This document shows, in pieces, positions 41,322 through 50,825 of a DNA stretch of 64,000 nt (the first letter of the stretch is position 1; the number at the start of each line of letters is the position of its first letter). Location: NCBI GenBank assembly GCA_034190545.1, contig JAXIOF010000031.1:1-64000 (forward strand), written 5' to 3'. The position numbers were made by a program, and so were the translations under genes. The notes under the pieces are model-generated. The model saw only the letters and a list, made by a program, of their open reading frames with translations. It was not told the origin of the DNA and did not search any database. This DNA is from Candidatus Afararchaeum irisae (GTDB lineage Archaea; Halobacteriota; Halobacteria; Halobacteriales; Afararchaeaceae).

Positions 41322-41726
41322 CTACTCGAACTTAGAGCCTATCCACGCGCCGATCTCACTCCCGATCACACCTAACACACCGCTGACTACGAGCACGAAG
41401 CCAGCCGCTACGGCTGTTATGGCTGTGGTGGGAGCCAGAGACCACTCCGCCGCGAAGTCGTTACGTGACGCCATTACCAAGACCTATATCGCGCTCGGGA
41501 CGCCTCCTATCATACCTGCGCGGGCTCCTACGGAGTTAGAGTTCAACGACTTTTTCTCAGCTAAGTAGCCCGCGAGTATCCCTCCGAAGAAGACCATGCT
41601 GACTGAGAAGTACTCCATCCCTGTTAGCCAGAACCTCAGGAAAGTCAGTGGGAGGGAAGCGGCTCCGGCGACGACTGCGTACTTCCATGTCTCGGATATC
41701 CTACTGTATGTCTGAGTCGAGGACAT
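41322..41726 (-). pseudogene. DUF5518-like membrane protein interrupted by an in-frame TAG
   Basis: An 80-codon frame (TWKYAVVAGAASLPLTFLRFW... SVSMVFFGGILAGYLAEKKS...GARAGMIGGVPSAI) stops at TAG (complement of 41484-41486). In the same frame it continues VLVMASRNDFAAEWSLAPTT and then a hydrophobic segment AAGFVLVVSGVLGVIGSEIG, ending at 41322. The combined 134-codon protein has the order of DUF5518-like haloarchaeal membrane proteins (GARAG motif, then a Gly-rich last span). A single base change would restore it. The second half could also be an independent 50-aa protein from ATG at 41474. Confidence 0.6.
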
Positions 41727-41813
41727 TCGTGAGTCGGTGGTAGAAGTCGTGTGCCTGCATACTAAGGGCTTCTGGTGGTCGACGTCGACACTAACTAAAG
41801 ACAGTCAAAGTCA

Positions 41814-41889
41814 AGCCAAGGGCCGGATTTGAACCGGCGATAGGCGGCTCTGCAGGCCGCTGCATTAGGCCGGACTCTGCCACCTTGGC
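41814..41889 (-). tRNA. tRNA-Cys (anticodon GCA)
   Basis: A 76-nt tRNA: acceptor GCCAAGG pairs with CCTTGGC, discriminator U73 (as required for tRNA-Cys). Anticodon arm CGGCCT-GCA-GAGCCG gives GCA, and T-arm GCCGG-TTCAAAT-CCGGC is perfect. No intron. It is divergent from the pitA gene. Confidence 0.96.
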
Positions 41890-41986
41890 GCGTTCACGCA
41901 CTCAGGTTGGTCGGCTTGAGACAAAAACCTATCGGAGAGACGCCGTCATCCGGGGGATATAAGGTCGTCGCGGGACATCTTCGTGT

Positions 41987-43327
41987 ATGGTAGAAGCACC
42001 CGACACAGCAGAAGGCTGGTACATGCTCCACGACATGAGAACCGTCGACTGGGAAGACTGGGAGTCGGCGGGGAGAGGAAAGAAGAAGTCCGCAGCCTCC
42101 GACGGCGAGGAGTTCTTAGAAGGTCTCGAAGGAGACGGAGACGGAGACGGGGGCGACCAGGCGGTCTACTCCGTAGTCGGCGACAAGGCTGACCTGATGT
42201 TCATCTATCTGCGTGAGACACTCGAAGAGCTAAACGCGATAGAGAGACAGTTCGAGTCGACAGCCCTCGCGGAGTTCACGACACGCACTGACTCACACGT
42301 CTCGGTCACAGAGCTCGGAGGCTACACAAACGAGGAGATCGCCTCCGACGAACTCGAGGAGTCGACGAGGAAGTTCGTCGAGTCACGTCTCTACCCGAGC
42401 ATACCCGACACCAACTTCGTCTCGTTCTATCCGATGAACAAGAAGCGCGAGAAGGGACAGAACTGGTACAGCCTCCCGAAGGAGGAGCGTGAGGAGATGA
42501 TGAAGAGCCACGGGATGATAGGACGACAGTACGCCGGTGAGGTCACACAGACGATCTCGGGATCGGTCGGAATTGACGACTGGGAGTGGGGTGTCGACCT
42601 CTTCGGCGATGACATGATCCCTATCAAGCACCTAGTCTACGAGATGCGTTTCGACGAGGCGAGTGCGAAATACGCCGACTTCGGACCCTTCTACACCGGA
42701 ATCCGTTTCCCCGCTTCCGACCTCGACGCATTCATGTCGGGTGATGAAGTCCCGACGACTGACATAAGGGCGGAGCTTGAGGAGAGAGGAATCTACTCGG
42801 GAGAGCCCCACGGAGAGGACGTCTTCGCAATGGTCGTCTACTCCGACGCAGACGCCGACGACCTCCACGACGAGGTCGAGGAGATCAGATCGGGCATAGA
42901 CGCCGACGGACATATATCGACAGACGTCTACACCACAGAAGCCGAGAACGCCGTCGTCTCACTCTGGGAGTCGAGACAGGGAGCCGAGGAGGTCTACGAG
43001 GAGCTCGGCGAGATAGAGGGAGCGCGCAAAGCCGGAGAGGGCAGCGGCTTCTCGACGATGGGTATGTTCTACAAGGTCGAGCCCGAGTACAAGGACGAGT
43101 TCGTGGGAATGTTCGACGACGCCGGAGAGCTACTCGAAGACATGGACGGACACAGGGAGACATATCTCCTCGAAAACGTCGAGGACGAGAACGACATGTT
43201 CATAACTTCGAGATGGGACTCGAAGGACGCCGCGATGGGATTCTTCCGCTCGGACGCCTTCAAGGACACGGTTGACGCAGGCAGGGAGATACTCGCAGAC
43301 AGACCCCGCCACGTCTTCCTCGCATAG
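41987..43327 (+). CDS. pitA: PitA-like HemQ (chlorite-dismutase family)-ABM monooxygenase fusion
   Basis: A 446-residue two-part protein. The N-terminal half (about 1-250) is a chlorite-dismutase/HemQ-family fold with GWYMLHDMR, FVSFYPMNKKR and the heme-ligand segment KSHGMIGRQYAGEV (about 172-185). The C-terminal half (from about 290) carries antibiotic-biosynthesis-monooxygenase-like ferredoxin folds, ending RHVFLA. This architecture is known from haloarchaeal PitA. HemQ-type activity decarboxylates coproheme to heme; the ABM part may handle heme degradation or accessory chemistry. TATA-like GATATAAGG is about 28 nt before the ATG. Confidence 0.9.
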   Translation: MVEAPDTAEGWYMLHDMRTVDWEDWESAGRGKKKSAASDGEEFLEGLEGDGDGDGGDQAVYSVVGDKADLMFIYLRETLEELNAIERQFESTALAEFTTRTDSHVSVTELGGYTNEEIASDELEESTRKFVESRLYPSIPDTNFVSFYPMNKKREKGQNWYSLPKEEREEMMKSHGMIGRQYAGEVTQTISGSVGIDDWEWGVDLFGDDMIPIKHLVYEMRFDEASAKYADFGPFYTGIRFPASDLDAFMSGDEVPTTDIRAELEERGIYSGEPHGEDVFAMVVYSDADADDLHDEVEEIRSGIDADGHISTDVYTTEAENAVVSLWESRQGAEEVYEELGEIEGARKAGEGSGFSTMGMFYKVEPEYKDEFVGMFDDAGELLEDMDGHRETYLLENVEDENDMFITSRWDSKDAAMGFFRSDAFKDTVDAGREILADRPRHVFLA

Positions 43328-43342
43328 ATAAAGGAAAAGACG

Positions 43343-45577
43343 TCAGAGGTTCTCGTTAACCTTCTCCCCTATCCCGTCGAGTAGAACGAGTGTCGGCGGG
43401 AGTGTCACGAGCGCGGCGACGAGTGTCATACCGAGTATTCCGACCGTCACTGTACCGAAGTCGCTGAGTATCGGGAACGGCGAGGCGACCAGAGCCGAGA
43501 AGCCGAATATAGTCGTGAGACCCGAGACGGTTATAGCCTCTCCGACACGTGAGGTCGCAGTCTCGACGGCGTCGAGCTTCGAGGCTCCCGATCTCTTCTC
43601 CTCGAAGTACCTCTCCATCACTATCACTGTGTACTCGGCGCCTATTCCTATAGTGAGTGCGCCGAGTGACGCGCTCAGGGGTGAGACCTTGATCCCGAGT
43701 AGGTACATGTATAGACCCTGCCATCCCACGACGAACAGCATCGGGACTACCGGCGCGACTGACTTCACGGGGCTCCTGTAGTAGACGAGAAGGAGCATGA
43801 AGACGAGGAAGGCACCGAGGGCTGTCGTCGTGTTCCTCGACTCTATCCCGCTGACTGTGTTCTGTGGCGAGAGAACCGACGACCCCGTCAGATCGGCTTC
43901 GACACCGGGAGGCGGCTGACTCGTCTCTATCGCTCTCTCGACGTTGTCGATGAACGACAGTACTTCGTCGGTGTCCATTCCCCGCTCGGCGTTGACCGTG
44001 ATATGTGCGTATCCGTCGGAGTAGTACCTCGCAGTCTGGCTCTCTGGGAGTCGTGAGATGACTTCATCTACTCCTGCCTGAGTCGCGGGTATCTCGCCCC
44101 CGTTGTTCTGCTTGACGAGGTCGGCAGGCGAGTCGACTCCCGTAATCAGGGGCTTACCCGTCGCTACGGTCTCGAACTCCTCCATCCACTCCAGTGTCTC
44201 GGGATTCCGGAGATCCGAGCCACTCACGAGAACCGAGTACTGAACGCTACTTCCTCCTCCTGTCACGCTCCGGAAGTTCTGGAGGTTGACGTACGCGGGG
44301 AGATCCTGTGGTATGAACTCCTCGCTGTCTGTGAGGGTACCGAGATCCTCGCTGACGTAGAGACCTCCCACCATGAGGAGTCCTGCGACGAGTATGATGG
44401 CACCGGGACGCTGAGCCAGCTTCCTCGAACCCTTTCCTATTATACTGCCGAAGAGGGTTGCCGTCATGACCTCCTGTCTCGGCTTCTCCTTCGTGTAGGT
44501 TCCCTCCCTGTCGTCCTCGTCGACATCCGACCTTCTCTCCTTCCAGTGGGCGTAGATAGTCAGGACTGAGAGGAGAAGTATGATACCGGATATGTACGAC
44601 AGGATTATGCCGATGATCGACGTCTGTGAGAACCAGACGAGTGCGGGCGTGCCAATCGAAGTGATCCACGTCGCCGCGAAGCCGAGTCCCGCCGCGAGCA
44701 TAGCTACCAAGACCGCAGGTCCTATTCCCTTGAGAGCACGTGGAAGCGCGACACTCGGCGGGTTTCTGTCGAGCTCTTCCTCGTATCTCTGGTGGAACTG
44801 TACTGAGTAGTCTATGCCGAGTCCTATGAGTATCGGGAAGACAGCACTCGTGAGTGTCGAGTTGGGTATTCCGAGGTAACCCATCGCACCGAAGGTATAG
44901 ATGACCCCTACGAAGACCGCGACTATCGGAAGGAGACGCAGACGCACTCCTCTGAAGAAGAAGAAGAGAGCGACGATCATCAGACCGACTGCGAGACGGA
45001 GCTGGCTCTGTGTGCTACTCTGTATCGTGTCGGAGAGCTGTGCCGAGAAAGCGGGGTTTCCGGTGATGGTGACCGACACTCCCGCGGGGAACTCCGCCCA
45101 GTCCTTCGCCTCGACCGACTTCTCGTAGACGGGCTTCTCGTCTTTCTGTGTCAGGTCGGGTTTGAGAATTACCTGTACAACTGTGTACCTCGGATTCCCC
45201 ACGACGGAGTTTATCTTTTCTGAGGACTCGGGTATTCCGCCGTACTCCGCTCTCACTCTGTCAGCGGGACTCACGACCGTCTCGACGTTCTCGACCTCCG
45301 ACATACGTGAGTCGAACCTGTCTATCGCCTCCATCGTCTTGGGGTCGTCGACCTCTCCTCTCACGAGTACGGCTATCGCGCCTCTGTCGAAGTTCTCAGT
45401 GTACTGGTCGTAGGTCGGGTTCTCGCTTATGAACGCCCTGTCACCCGTCACGCTGTTTATCTGTGAGGCTCCTCCCACCGCTACGAATAAAAGGACGACT
45501 GCGAGACCGAGGAAGAAGAAGGGATGTCTCTCTATCCTCTCGCCGAGGTACTCAAACGGCTTTCTTAGTAACTCCAT
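43343..45577 (-). CDS. RND/MMPL-family exporter
   Basis: A 744-residue transporter of the archaeal RND superfamily, with two repeated halves. Each has one N-terminal span, a large extracytoplasmic loop (about 35-180 and 410-570), then five spans. The sterol-sensing/MMPL-like blocks GLGIDYSVQFHQRYEEEL and GIGAEYTVIVMERYFEEKR are visible in TM4 regions. Proton-driven export of lipids or small molecules is expected. It follows, by 16 nt, a secreted beta-sandwich protein that probably forms its partner. Confidence 0.9.
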   Translation of the reverse strand: MELLRKPFEYLGERIERHPFFFLGLAVVLLFVAVGGASQINSVTGDRAFISENPTYDQYTENFDRGAIAVLVRGEVDDPKTMEAIDRFDSRMSEVENVETVVSPADRVRAEYGGIPESSEKINSVVGNPRYTVVQVILKPDLTQKDEKPVYEKSVEAKDWAEFPAGVSVTITGNPAFSAQLSDTIQSSTQSQLRLAVGLMIVALFFFFRGVRLRLLPIVAVFVGVIYTFGAMGYLGIPNSTLTSAVFPILIGLGIDYSVQFHQRYEEELDRNPPSVALPRALKGIGPAVLVAMLAAGLGFAATWITSIGTPALVWFSQTSIIGIILSYISGIILLLSVLTIYAHWKERRSDVDEDDREGTYTKEKPRQEVMTATLFGSIIGKGSRKLAQRPGAIILVAGLLMVGGLYVSEDLGTLTDSEEFIPQDLPAYVNLQNFRSVTGGGSSVQYSVLVSGSDLRNPETLEWMEEFETVATGKPLITGVDSPADLVKQNNGGEIPATQAGVDEVISRLPESQTARYYSDGYAHITVNAERGMDTDEVLSFIDNVERAIETSQPPPGVEADLTGSSVLSPQNTVSGIESRNTTTALGAFLVFMLLLVYYRSPVKSVAPVVPMLFVVGWQGLYMYLLGIKVSPLSASLGALTIGIGAEYTVIVMERYFEEKRSGASKLDAVETATSRVGEAITVSGLTTIFGFSALVASPFPILSDFGTVTVGILGMTLVAALVTLPPTLVLLDGIGEKVNENL

Positions 45578-45593
45578 CTTGTCTTGTTTTATT

Positions 45594-47228
45594 TTACGTT
45601 CTGCGTCTCCAGACGAAGGCTCCTGCGGCGACTACCACGACGACTAAGCCAGCGACGACGTACGGAACCGGGGGTCCGCCACCCTCCGACTCCTCGACGG
45701 GTATACCTACTGGGAGACTGTCGGTGAACTGGGTGTCACCCCCTCTGTCGTCGTACCTGACCTCTATCGATCCCGTGTACTCCTTCGGTATCGCTGACGA
45801 AGTCGCGCTGACTGTGAAGACGGCGGTCTTGGTCTCGCCGGGCTTCATCTTACCGAGGAATGTTTCGTCGTCGCCGCTCGATATGGGATCGGTCACGAAT
45901 ATCTTAGCGTTAACGTTGTCGGCGGTGTAGTCGGCGTTGTTGGTGACACCGACACGCATCTCGGCTGTGCCTCCCGACGTTAGGCTCGTGTTGACCGAGG
46001 TGACCTTGAAGGGATCGACCTCCTCACCGACTTCGAAGCTCTTGCGTATAGGCTCGGAGTACCGTCTTGTCTCTCCGTAGGCGTTCTCGTACTTGACGTC
46101 GAAGACGAGTTCTCGTTTTCCGGGCTCGGCATCCTCGCTCACAGACAACTTGAAACTCACATTCGATGACTCTCCTGCTCCGAGGTCGCCGACTGCTGAC
46201 TCTCCACCGGTGACAGTTATACCTGATTTCTTATCCGCGGAGACAGTCACGACGACGTTTCTGACTGACGAGTTAGCGGTATTGGTCAGCCTCCCTGAGA
46301 CCATCGCGTCGTCCTCGTCGACTCTGAGAGCTTCCGACGTGGTGTCTTCGAGAGTGAACGTCCTCTCGGGCATCACATCGACGTTAGTGCGAAGGGTCTC
46401 CGAGGTCTCTGTGACTCCGTTCGTGTTCTCGTACTCGACGACGGCATTCACGGGGTACTTACCCGGTACTACGTCGGAGTCGGCTCCCACCTTGACTGTG
46501 TACTCCTTTACCGATCCCGGCTCTATGGGACTTGACGCTACTGTTCTCGACCTCTGTCTCTGGTTTATACCACCGAAGAAGACGCCCTCCGTCTCCGATG
46601 TCAGCTTTATACGTGGGTCGTAGGCAGTCTCGACACCCGTGTTTCGGAGGCTGAACCTGAGACGTCCCGTGTCTCCCGCGAAGACGTTCTCTGACTCGGA
46701 GGTGACTATCTCGAACTCGGGTCTCCTCTCGACGACTATCTCTATGTACTTAGTCTCCTCGCGCGAGAAGTCGTTGTACTGAGGTGCTGTGACGTCGCTG
46801 TACTCGACCGAGCGTGTGTAGTCATAGCTCACCTCGACCGGAATTCGGTAGGTGCCCGGCTCGGCATCTCCAATCTCTATCTTGAACGAGTAGGGTCCTG
46901 CGCCACCCTCGGGAACCGACCCTACAGAGACGGTTCCCGACTGGACGTCTATCGGAGCGTCAAGTCGGCTCTCGTCTATGCTCATCTGGAGGTTACGTGC
47001 CGTCTTGACACGCTGTTCGTGCTGTGCGGGACCTCCCTGTTCGAGGTCACCGTTGTTGGTGATCCAGACCTCGATGGTAGCGTCTGTGTTAGACGAGAAG
47101 TGGTTGTCACGCACAGAGAGGTCGATCTCGGGGCTTCCTATCACCGAGTCAGCCCCGGCGACGGGCTGTACAGATACCATGATAAGGAGTAGTAACGTGG
47201 CTATACCAGACACAGATATACGTTTCAT
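45594..47228 (-). CDS. Secreted beta-sandwich (COG1361-like) partner of the RND exporter
   Basis: A 544-residue protein with a signal peptide (residues 1-25, ISVSGIATLLLLIMVSVQPVAGA) and repeated NEW3/CARDB-like beta-sandwich domains rich in Gly/Asn (WITNNGDLEQGG, RLRFSLRNTGVETAY, MRVGVTNNADYTADN). It ends with a C-terminal membrane helix (VPYVVAGLVVVVVAAGAFVW) and a short Arg-rich stop. Such S-layer-like proteins are regularly encoded next to archaeal RND exporters. Likely extracellular, membrane-anchored. Confidence 0.82.
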   Translation of the reverse strand: MKRISVSGIATLLLLIMVSVQPVAGADSVIGSPEIDLSVRDNHFSSNTDATIEVWITNNGDLEQGGPAQHEQRVKTARNLQMSIDESRLDAPIDVQSGTVSVGSVPEGGAGPYSFKIEIGDAEPGTYRIPVEVSYDYTRSVEYSDVTAPQYNDFSREETKYIEIVVERRPEFEIVTSESENVFAGDTGRLRFSLRNTGVETAYDPRIKLTSETEGVFFGGINQRQRSRTVASSPIEPGSVKEYTVKVGADSDVVPGKYPVNAVVEYENTNGVTETSETLRTNVDVMPERTFTLEDTTSEALRVDEDDAMVSGRLTNTANSSVRNVVVTVSADKKSGITVTGGESAVGDLGAGESSNVSFKLSVSEDAEPGKRELVFDVKYENAYGETRRYSEPIRKSFEVGEEVDPFKVTSVNTSLTSGGTAEMRVGVTNNADYTADNVNAKIFVTDPISSGDDETFLGKMKPGETKTAVFTVSATSSAIPKEYTGSIEVRYDDRGGDTQFTDSLPVGIPVEESEGGGPPVPYVVAGLVVVVVAAGAFVWRRRT

Positions 47229-47274
47229 GCTTGTCTTAAACCGGGTCTCGGCGGTACATAATACTGTCTATCTA

Positions 47275-47322
47275 AACACTCAGAAGGTTGTTTCTATCCT
47301 GAGCTGAAACCATAAGAGTGTT
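47275..47322. promoter_or_regulatory. Inverted repeat between exporter operon and TrmB/MFS operon
   Basis: AACACTC (47275-47281) and its exact complement GAGTGTT (47316-47322) flank 34 bp in the 120-bp gap between two divergent operons. It could be the binding site for the TrmB-family protein encoded at 47349. It does not fit the TACT-N8-GAGTA consensus. Confidence 0.35.
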
Positions 47323-47348
47323 GTTTACTGTCTCCGAAGACGACTTAG

Positions 47349-48158
47349 ATGGACACGGAGCTACTCGAACGTCTGAAGGAGCTCGGTCTCTCGGAGTACG
47401 AGGCTCGGGCGTATCTAGTTCTCGCTAAGGGGTCTGTGATCTCGGCGGAGGAGGTCTCCGAGAGGTCGGAGGTGCCGAAGGGACGTATCTACGACGTACT
47501 CAACTCTCTCTCGGAGAAGTCTCTCGTGAGATGTGACGAGTCACGTCCCAAGAGGTACTCCGCCGTCGACCCCGAGACCTCTGTCGGTCGACTTCTGAGT
47601 TCGCGCGAGAAAGAGCTTTCGAGGAAGGAGAAGAAGTACGAGGAAGCCGCCGACGAGGCTAAGGATCTACTCTCACGTCTCGGCTCCGACGACTCCGTCG
47701 AGTCGGGGTCGGGATTCTGGACTACAGCGGTTCACGAGGAGAACGCGAAGGAGCTTCTCTTCGAGAGGTTCTCGACCGCAGAAGACGAGATACTGATCTG
47801 TGCTAGCTCGGGCGACACTCCGCGGGAGATACAGAAGAAGTTCGTCGAGAAGATCTACGGTATACTCGCCGACGGCGTCGATGTCAGACTCATAACCGGA
47901 GAGGACGATGAACTCGTCGACCTGAGTCTTCTTATAGAGGAGGGGCTCGAACTGAGACGTATAGACGATGTCCCGAGACAGCGTTTCAACGTCATAGACT
48001 CGTCGGAGGCGTGTATAGAGGTTCTTCATCCTTCCGACGAGTCGGAGATACTCTCTGTCATAAACTTCAGGGACGGACGTGTAGTCGACGAGCTACACAC
48101 GACATTCGAGTCTCTGTGGGAGAGGGGTGAAAGAGAGAGACAAGGAGGTACCAACTGA
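47349..48158 (+). CDS. TrmB-family transcriptional regulator
   Basis: A 269-residue protein. The N-terminal winged helix reads LLERLKELGLSEYEARAYLVLAKGSVISAEEVSERSEVPKGRIYDVLNSL, with a linker helix and the C-terminal TrmB domain (AEDEILICASSGDTPREIQ, ADGVDVRLITGEDDELVDL). It shares a TGATG 1-nt overlap with the MFS transporter after it, so it likely senses the substrate of that transporter or regulates the divergent RND operon. Confidence 0.9.
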   Translation: MDTELLERLKELGLSEYEARAYLVLAKGSVISAEEVSERSEVPKGRIYDVLNSLSEKSLVRCDESRPKRYSAVDPETSVGRLLSSREKELSRKEKKYEEAADEAKDLLSRLGSDDSVESGSGFWTTAVHEENAKELLFERFSTAEDEILICASSGDTPREIQKKFVEKIYGILADGVDVRLITGEDDELVDLSLLIEEGLELRRIDDVPRQRFNVIDSSEACIEVLHPSDESEILSVINFRDGRVVDELHTTFESLWERGERERQGGTN

Positions 48159-49480
48159 TGTCTGGTTCCGGGTCAGGATCGGAGTCAGAATCAGAGTCGG
48201 ACTCGGAGTCAAGAACTTACCTCGGAATCGACACCGACAGACGTGTACTCGCTCTCGCTCTCGCCCGTATGGCGGACTCGCTCGGAAACTCGTTCCTCAT
48301 AATCGTACTCCCTCTCTACATACACAGCGGACGTATAACCGGCGACTTCGTCGGCTTCTCAGTCGGAGAGACGGGTGCTATAAGCATAGGTCTCATAACC
48401 GGAATAATCCTCTCGTCGTTCGGCTTTCTCAACAGCTTCGGACAGCCTTTCACGGGTAGGCTCTCCGACTCACTCCGGAGGAGGAAGATATTCGTTATAA
48501 CGGGTCTTGGAATACTCGCGGTCACCAACTTCCTCTACTCAGTAGTCGGGAGCTACGAGGTCATGTTCGTCGTCCGTGCTGTACAGGGTATTGGGGTCGC
48601 CTTCACAATACCCACCTCGATAGCACTCGTCAACGAGCTTGCGACCGACACGACACGTGGTAGCAACATGGGTGTCTACAACACCTTCCGTCTCCTCGGC
48701 TTCGGCGCGGGACCTCTAGTCGCGGGCGGCATAGTCGAGGCAGGTCCCTACATGGTCGCGGGTCTCACTGTGAACGGCTTCAACGCTGCTTTCTACATCG
48801 CGTCGGTCTCGGCGATGTTGAGCATCCTCTTAGTCCACGTACTCGTCGATGACCCCGAGGAGCTCGAAGAGGAAGCTGGAGGCGACCTCTCTGTGTCGGT
48901 CTTCTACAAAGGGGACGGGGACAAACTCCTCGATCCCGTCTTCACTCTCGGCGTAGCCTCGCTCTTCATGGCGGTCGGGATAGCCCTCCTCGCCGCGATA
49001 GAGACACACGTCAACTCACGTCTCGGACAGGGAAGCTTTCTCTTCGGTGTCGAGTTCGCCGCCTTCGTGGGCGCACAGGTTCTCCTACAGGCACCCATAG
49101 GCAGCGTGAGTGACCGTATAGGACGTAAGCCATTCATCGTCGCGGGACTCGTCTTACTCGTACCCTCGACAGTCGCACAGGGTCTCGTCACAGTCCCCGC
49201 ACAGATGATAGTCGCGCGTTTCGTACAGGGTGTCGCGGGTGCTATGGTCTTCGCTCCCGCTCTCGCACTCGCGGGTGACATAGCAAAGACTGGCGAGTCG
49301 GGAACTCAGCTCTCAGTCCTGACTATGAGCTTCGGTCTCGGAATAGCAATAGGTCCGCTGTCGTCGGGCTTTCTCGTCGACTACGGCTACGTCTACCCCT
49401 TCGTCTTCGGCTCTTTCCTAGCCGCGGTCGGTGCGGTCTTAGTCTACACACAGGTCGAGGACACCGTCGACCCCAACTGA
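48158..49480 (+). CDS. MFS transporter
   Basis: A 440-residue major-facilitator protein with 12 predicted spans. The signature between TM2 and TM3 is GQPFTGRLSDSLRRRK, repeated in the second half as GSVSDRIGRKP. The first 20 residues are an unusual Ser/Glu/Asp-rich low-complexity tail (SGSGSESESESDSES) coded by near-tandem hexamers. Likely a drug or sugar efflux/uptake carrier; cotranscribed with a TrmB regulator. Confidence 0.9.
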   Translation: MSGSGSGSESESESDSESRTYLGIDTDRRVLALALARMADSLGNSFLIIVLPLYIHSGRITGDFVGFSVGETGAISIGLITGIILSSFGFLNSFGQPFTGRLSDSLRRRKIFVITGLGILAVTNFLYSVVGSYEVMFVVRAVQGIGVAFTIPTSIALVNELATDTTRGSNMGVYNTFRLLGFGAGPLVAGGIVEAGPYMVAGLTVNGFNAAFYIASVSAMLSILLVHVLVDDPEELEEEAGGDLSVSVFYKGDGDKLLDPVFTLGVASLFMAVGIALLAAIETHVNSRLGQGSFLFGVEFAAFVGAQVLLQAPIGSVSDRIGRKPFIVAGLVLLVPSTVAQGLVTVPAQMIVARFVQGVAGAMVFAPALALAGDIAKTGESGTQLSVLTMSFGLGIAIGPLSSGFLVDYGYVYPFVFGSFLAAVGAVLVYTQVEDTVDPN

Positions 49481-49516
49481 ACCGAGACCGCTGAGGCTGG
49501 GTAGAGAAGTATCAAG

Positions 49517-50086
49517 TCAGTAGGTCGGACGTTCCTCCTTGGTGCCTTCCCTGTGGTTGACTACACGTCCGAGTATGAACAGGAGGTCAGACAGGCGGTT
49601 GAGGAACTTCACAACCTTCTGTGTGTCGTCGACGTCGGCACCCTCTGTCTCTTCTACCTCGGCGAGAAGACCCACCGCCCTTCTCTCGGCTCGTCTCCCG
49701 ACCGTCCGCGCGAGATGTAGCGACGATCCCGCCGACGATCCGCTCGGGAGTATGAACGACTCAAGAGCCGGGATCTCCTCGTCGAAGTCATCACACTTCT
49801 CCTCGAGCCAGTCGGTGTCGTCCTGGGTCACACGCGGGTCGTCGTCTCCCTTGTCGGGGTTCGAGAGATGAGCCTGTGCCTTGAAGAGACGGTTCTGTAC
49901 CTCCTTGAGAACGTCGACGACGTTGCTGTGCTGACCCGAGTCGAGCTTAGACGCCGCGAATCCTATGAAGGCGTTGAGTTCGTCGACTGTTCCGTAAGCC
50001 TCTATCCTCGCAGACGACTTCGAGACGCGTCCGCCGTTTCTGAGATCAGTCTGTCCCTTGTCACCTCTTCCCGTGTAGATCTTCAT
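49517..50086 (-). CDS. Cob(I)alamin adenosyltransferase (PduO type)
   Basis: A 189-residue PduO/MMAB-like enzyme forming adenosylcobalamin from ATP and cob(I)alamin. Diagnostic blocks: MKIYTGRGDKGQTDLRNGGRVSKSS, then GTVDELNAFIGFA, LPSGSSAGSSLHLARTVGRRAERRAV, and FLNRLSDLLFILGRVVN. Length and order are standard. It is not linked to other cobalamin genes here. Confidence 0.93.
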   Translation of the reverse strand: MKIYTGRGDKGQTDLRNGGRVSKSSARIEAYGTVDELNAFIGFAASKLDSGQHSNVVDVLKEVQNRLFKAQAHLSNPDKGDDDPRVTQDDTDWLEEKCDDFDEEIPALESFILPSGSSAGSSLHLARTVGRRAERRAVGLLAEVEETEGADVDDTQKVVKFLNRLSDLLFILGRVVNHREGTKEERPTY

Positions 50087-50127
50087 GGTTCTACATCGTC
50101 GGATCGGAGATTAAGGCTTGTGTTGTG

Positions 50128-50685
50128 TCACGACGCCTTGAGAGTCTCGTCTATTATAACTGAGGATGTCGGCTTGTGGACGACACGGACGTCGACCTCG
50201 TCGCCGGAGTTGATCTCACATTCTCCGCTTGTGATACGGAACCTCGCAGTTTCACCGGGTGACCATGTGCCATCAGTCACGTCCTCGTCAAGCTCTCCCC
50301 CCTCCGGGCTGTTATAGTCGAATATGTCGTCGCCCTCGTAGTTGTCACTTCCGAGTGTGTTCGTTGGAAGGTCGACTATCCTCGCAGTCTTGCCGCAAGC
50401 GTCGGTAGCGTCGACCTGTATCTCGATCTCTGAGACATCTATCGGATCTCCGGATATATGCCGTAGACGCACTATCTGGTCGTCCTCGCCACCCTCAGTG
50501 TCGATATTATGGACTAGTTCGCCCGACGACTCACCGACCATAGGTGCGGGCTCGTTGAGATATGATCCGTACTCCGAGGCGAGTACCATAGTAATCCCTG
50601 CTATCAGAACAGTTATCGCGACGAGAAGAACAACTCCGACGGCGGGCGAGACAGCTCTCCCCGCCCTTTCTCCGTCAAGATACAT
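50128..50685 (-). CDS. Archaeal type IV pilin-like protein
   Basis: A protein of about 185 residues starting MYLDGERAGRAVSPAVGVVLLVAITVLIAG. The conserved archaeal pilin N-terminus (R-A-V-S-P-[AV]-[VI]-G-x-[VI]-L-L-V-A-[IV]-[TI]) would be cut by PibD and inserted in the membrane, leaving a beta-rich surface domain. An in-frame ATG 11 codons earlier (50718) exists, but this start places the signal correctly. Likely part of surface pili or an S-layer-associated structure. Confidence 0.85.
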   Translation of the reverse strand: MYLDGERAGRAVSPAVGVVLLVAITVLIAGITMVLASEYGSYLNEPAPMVGESSGELVHNIDTEGGEDDQIVRLRHISGDPIDVSEIEIQVDATDACGKTARIVDLPTNTLGSDNYEGDDIFDYNSPEGGELDEDVTDGTWSPGETARFRITSGECEINSGDEVDVRVVHKPTSSVIIDETLKAS

Positions 50686-50825
50686 ACGACGACTTAGAAC
50701 CACCCCATTAAAACTCACGGGGCTTTTTCTAGGACTCTACTCACAGCGGTAGCAGCGCGGAATCCCACGGCTTTAGGCAGGTAGCTGACCACGCCACTTA
50801 TACACCACAAGACACAATCTCGGTT

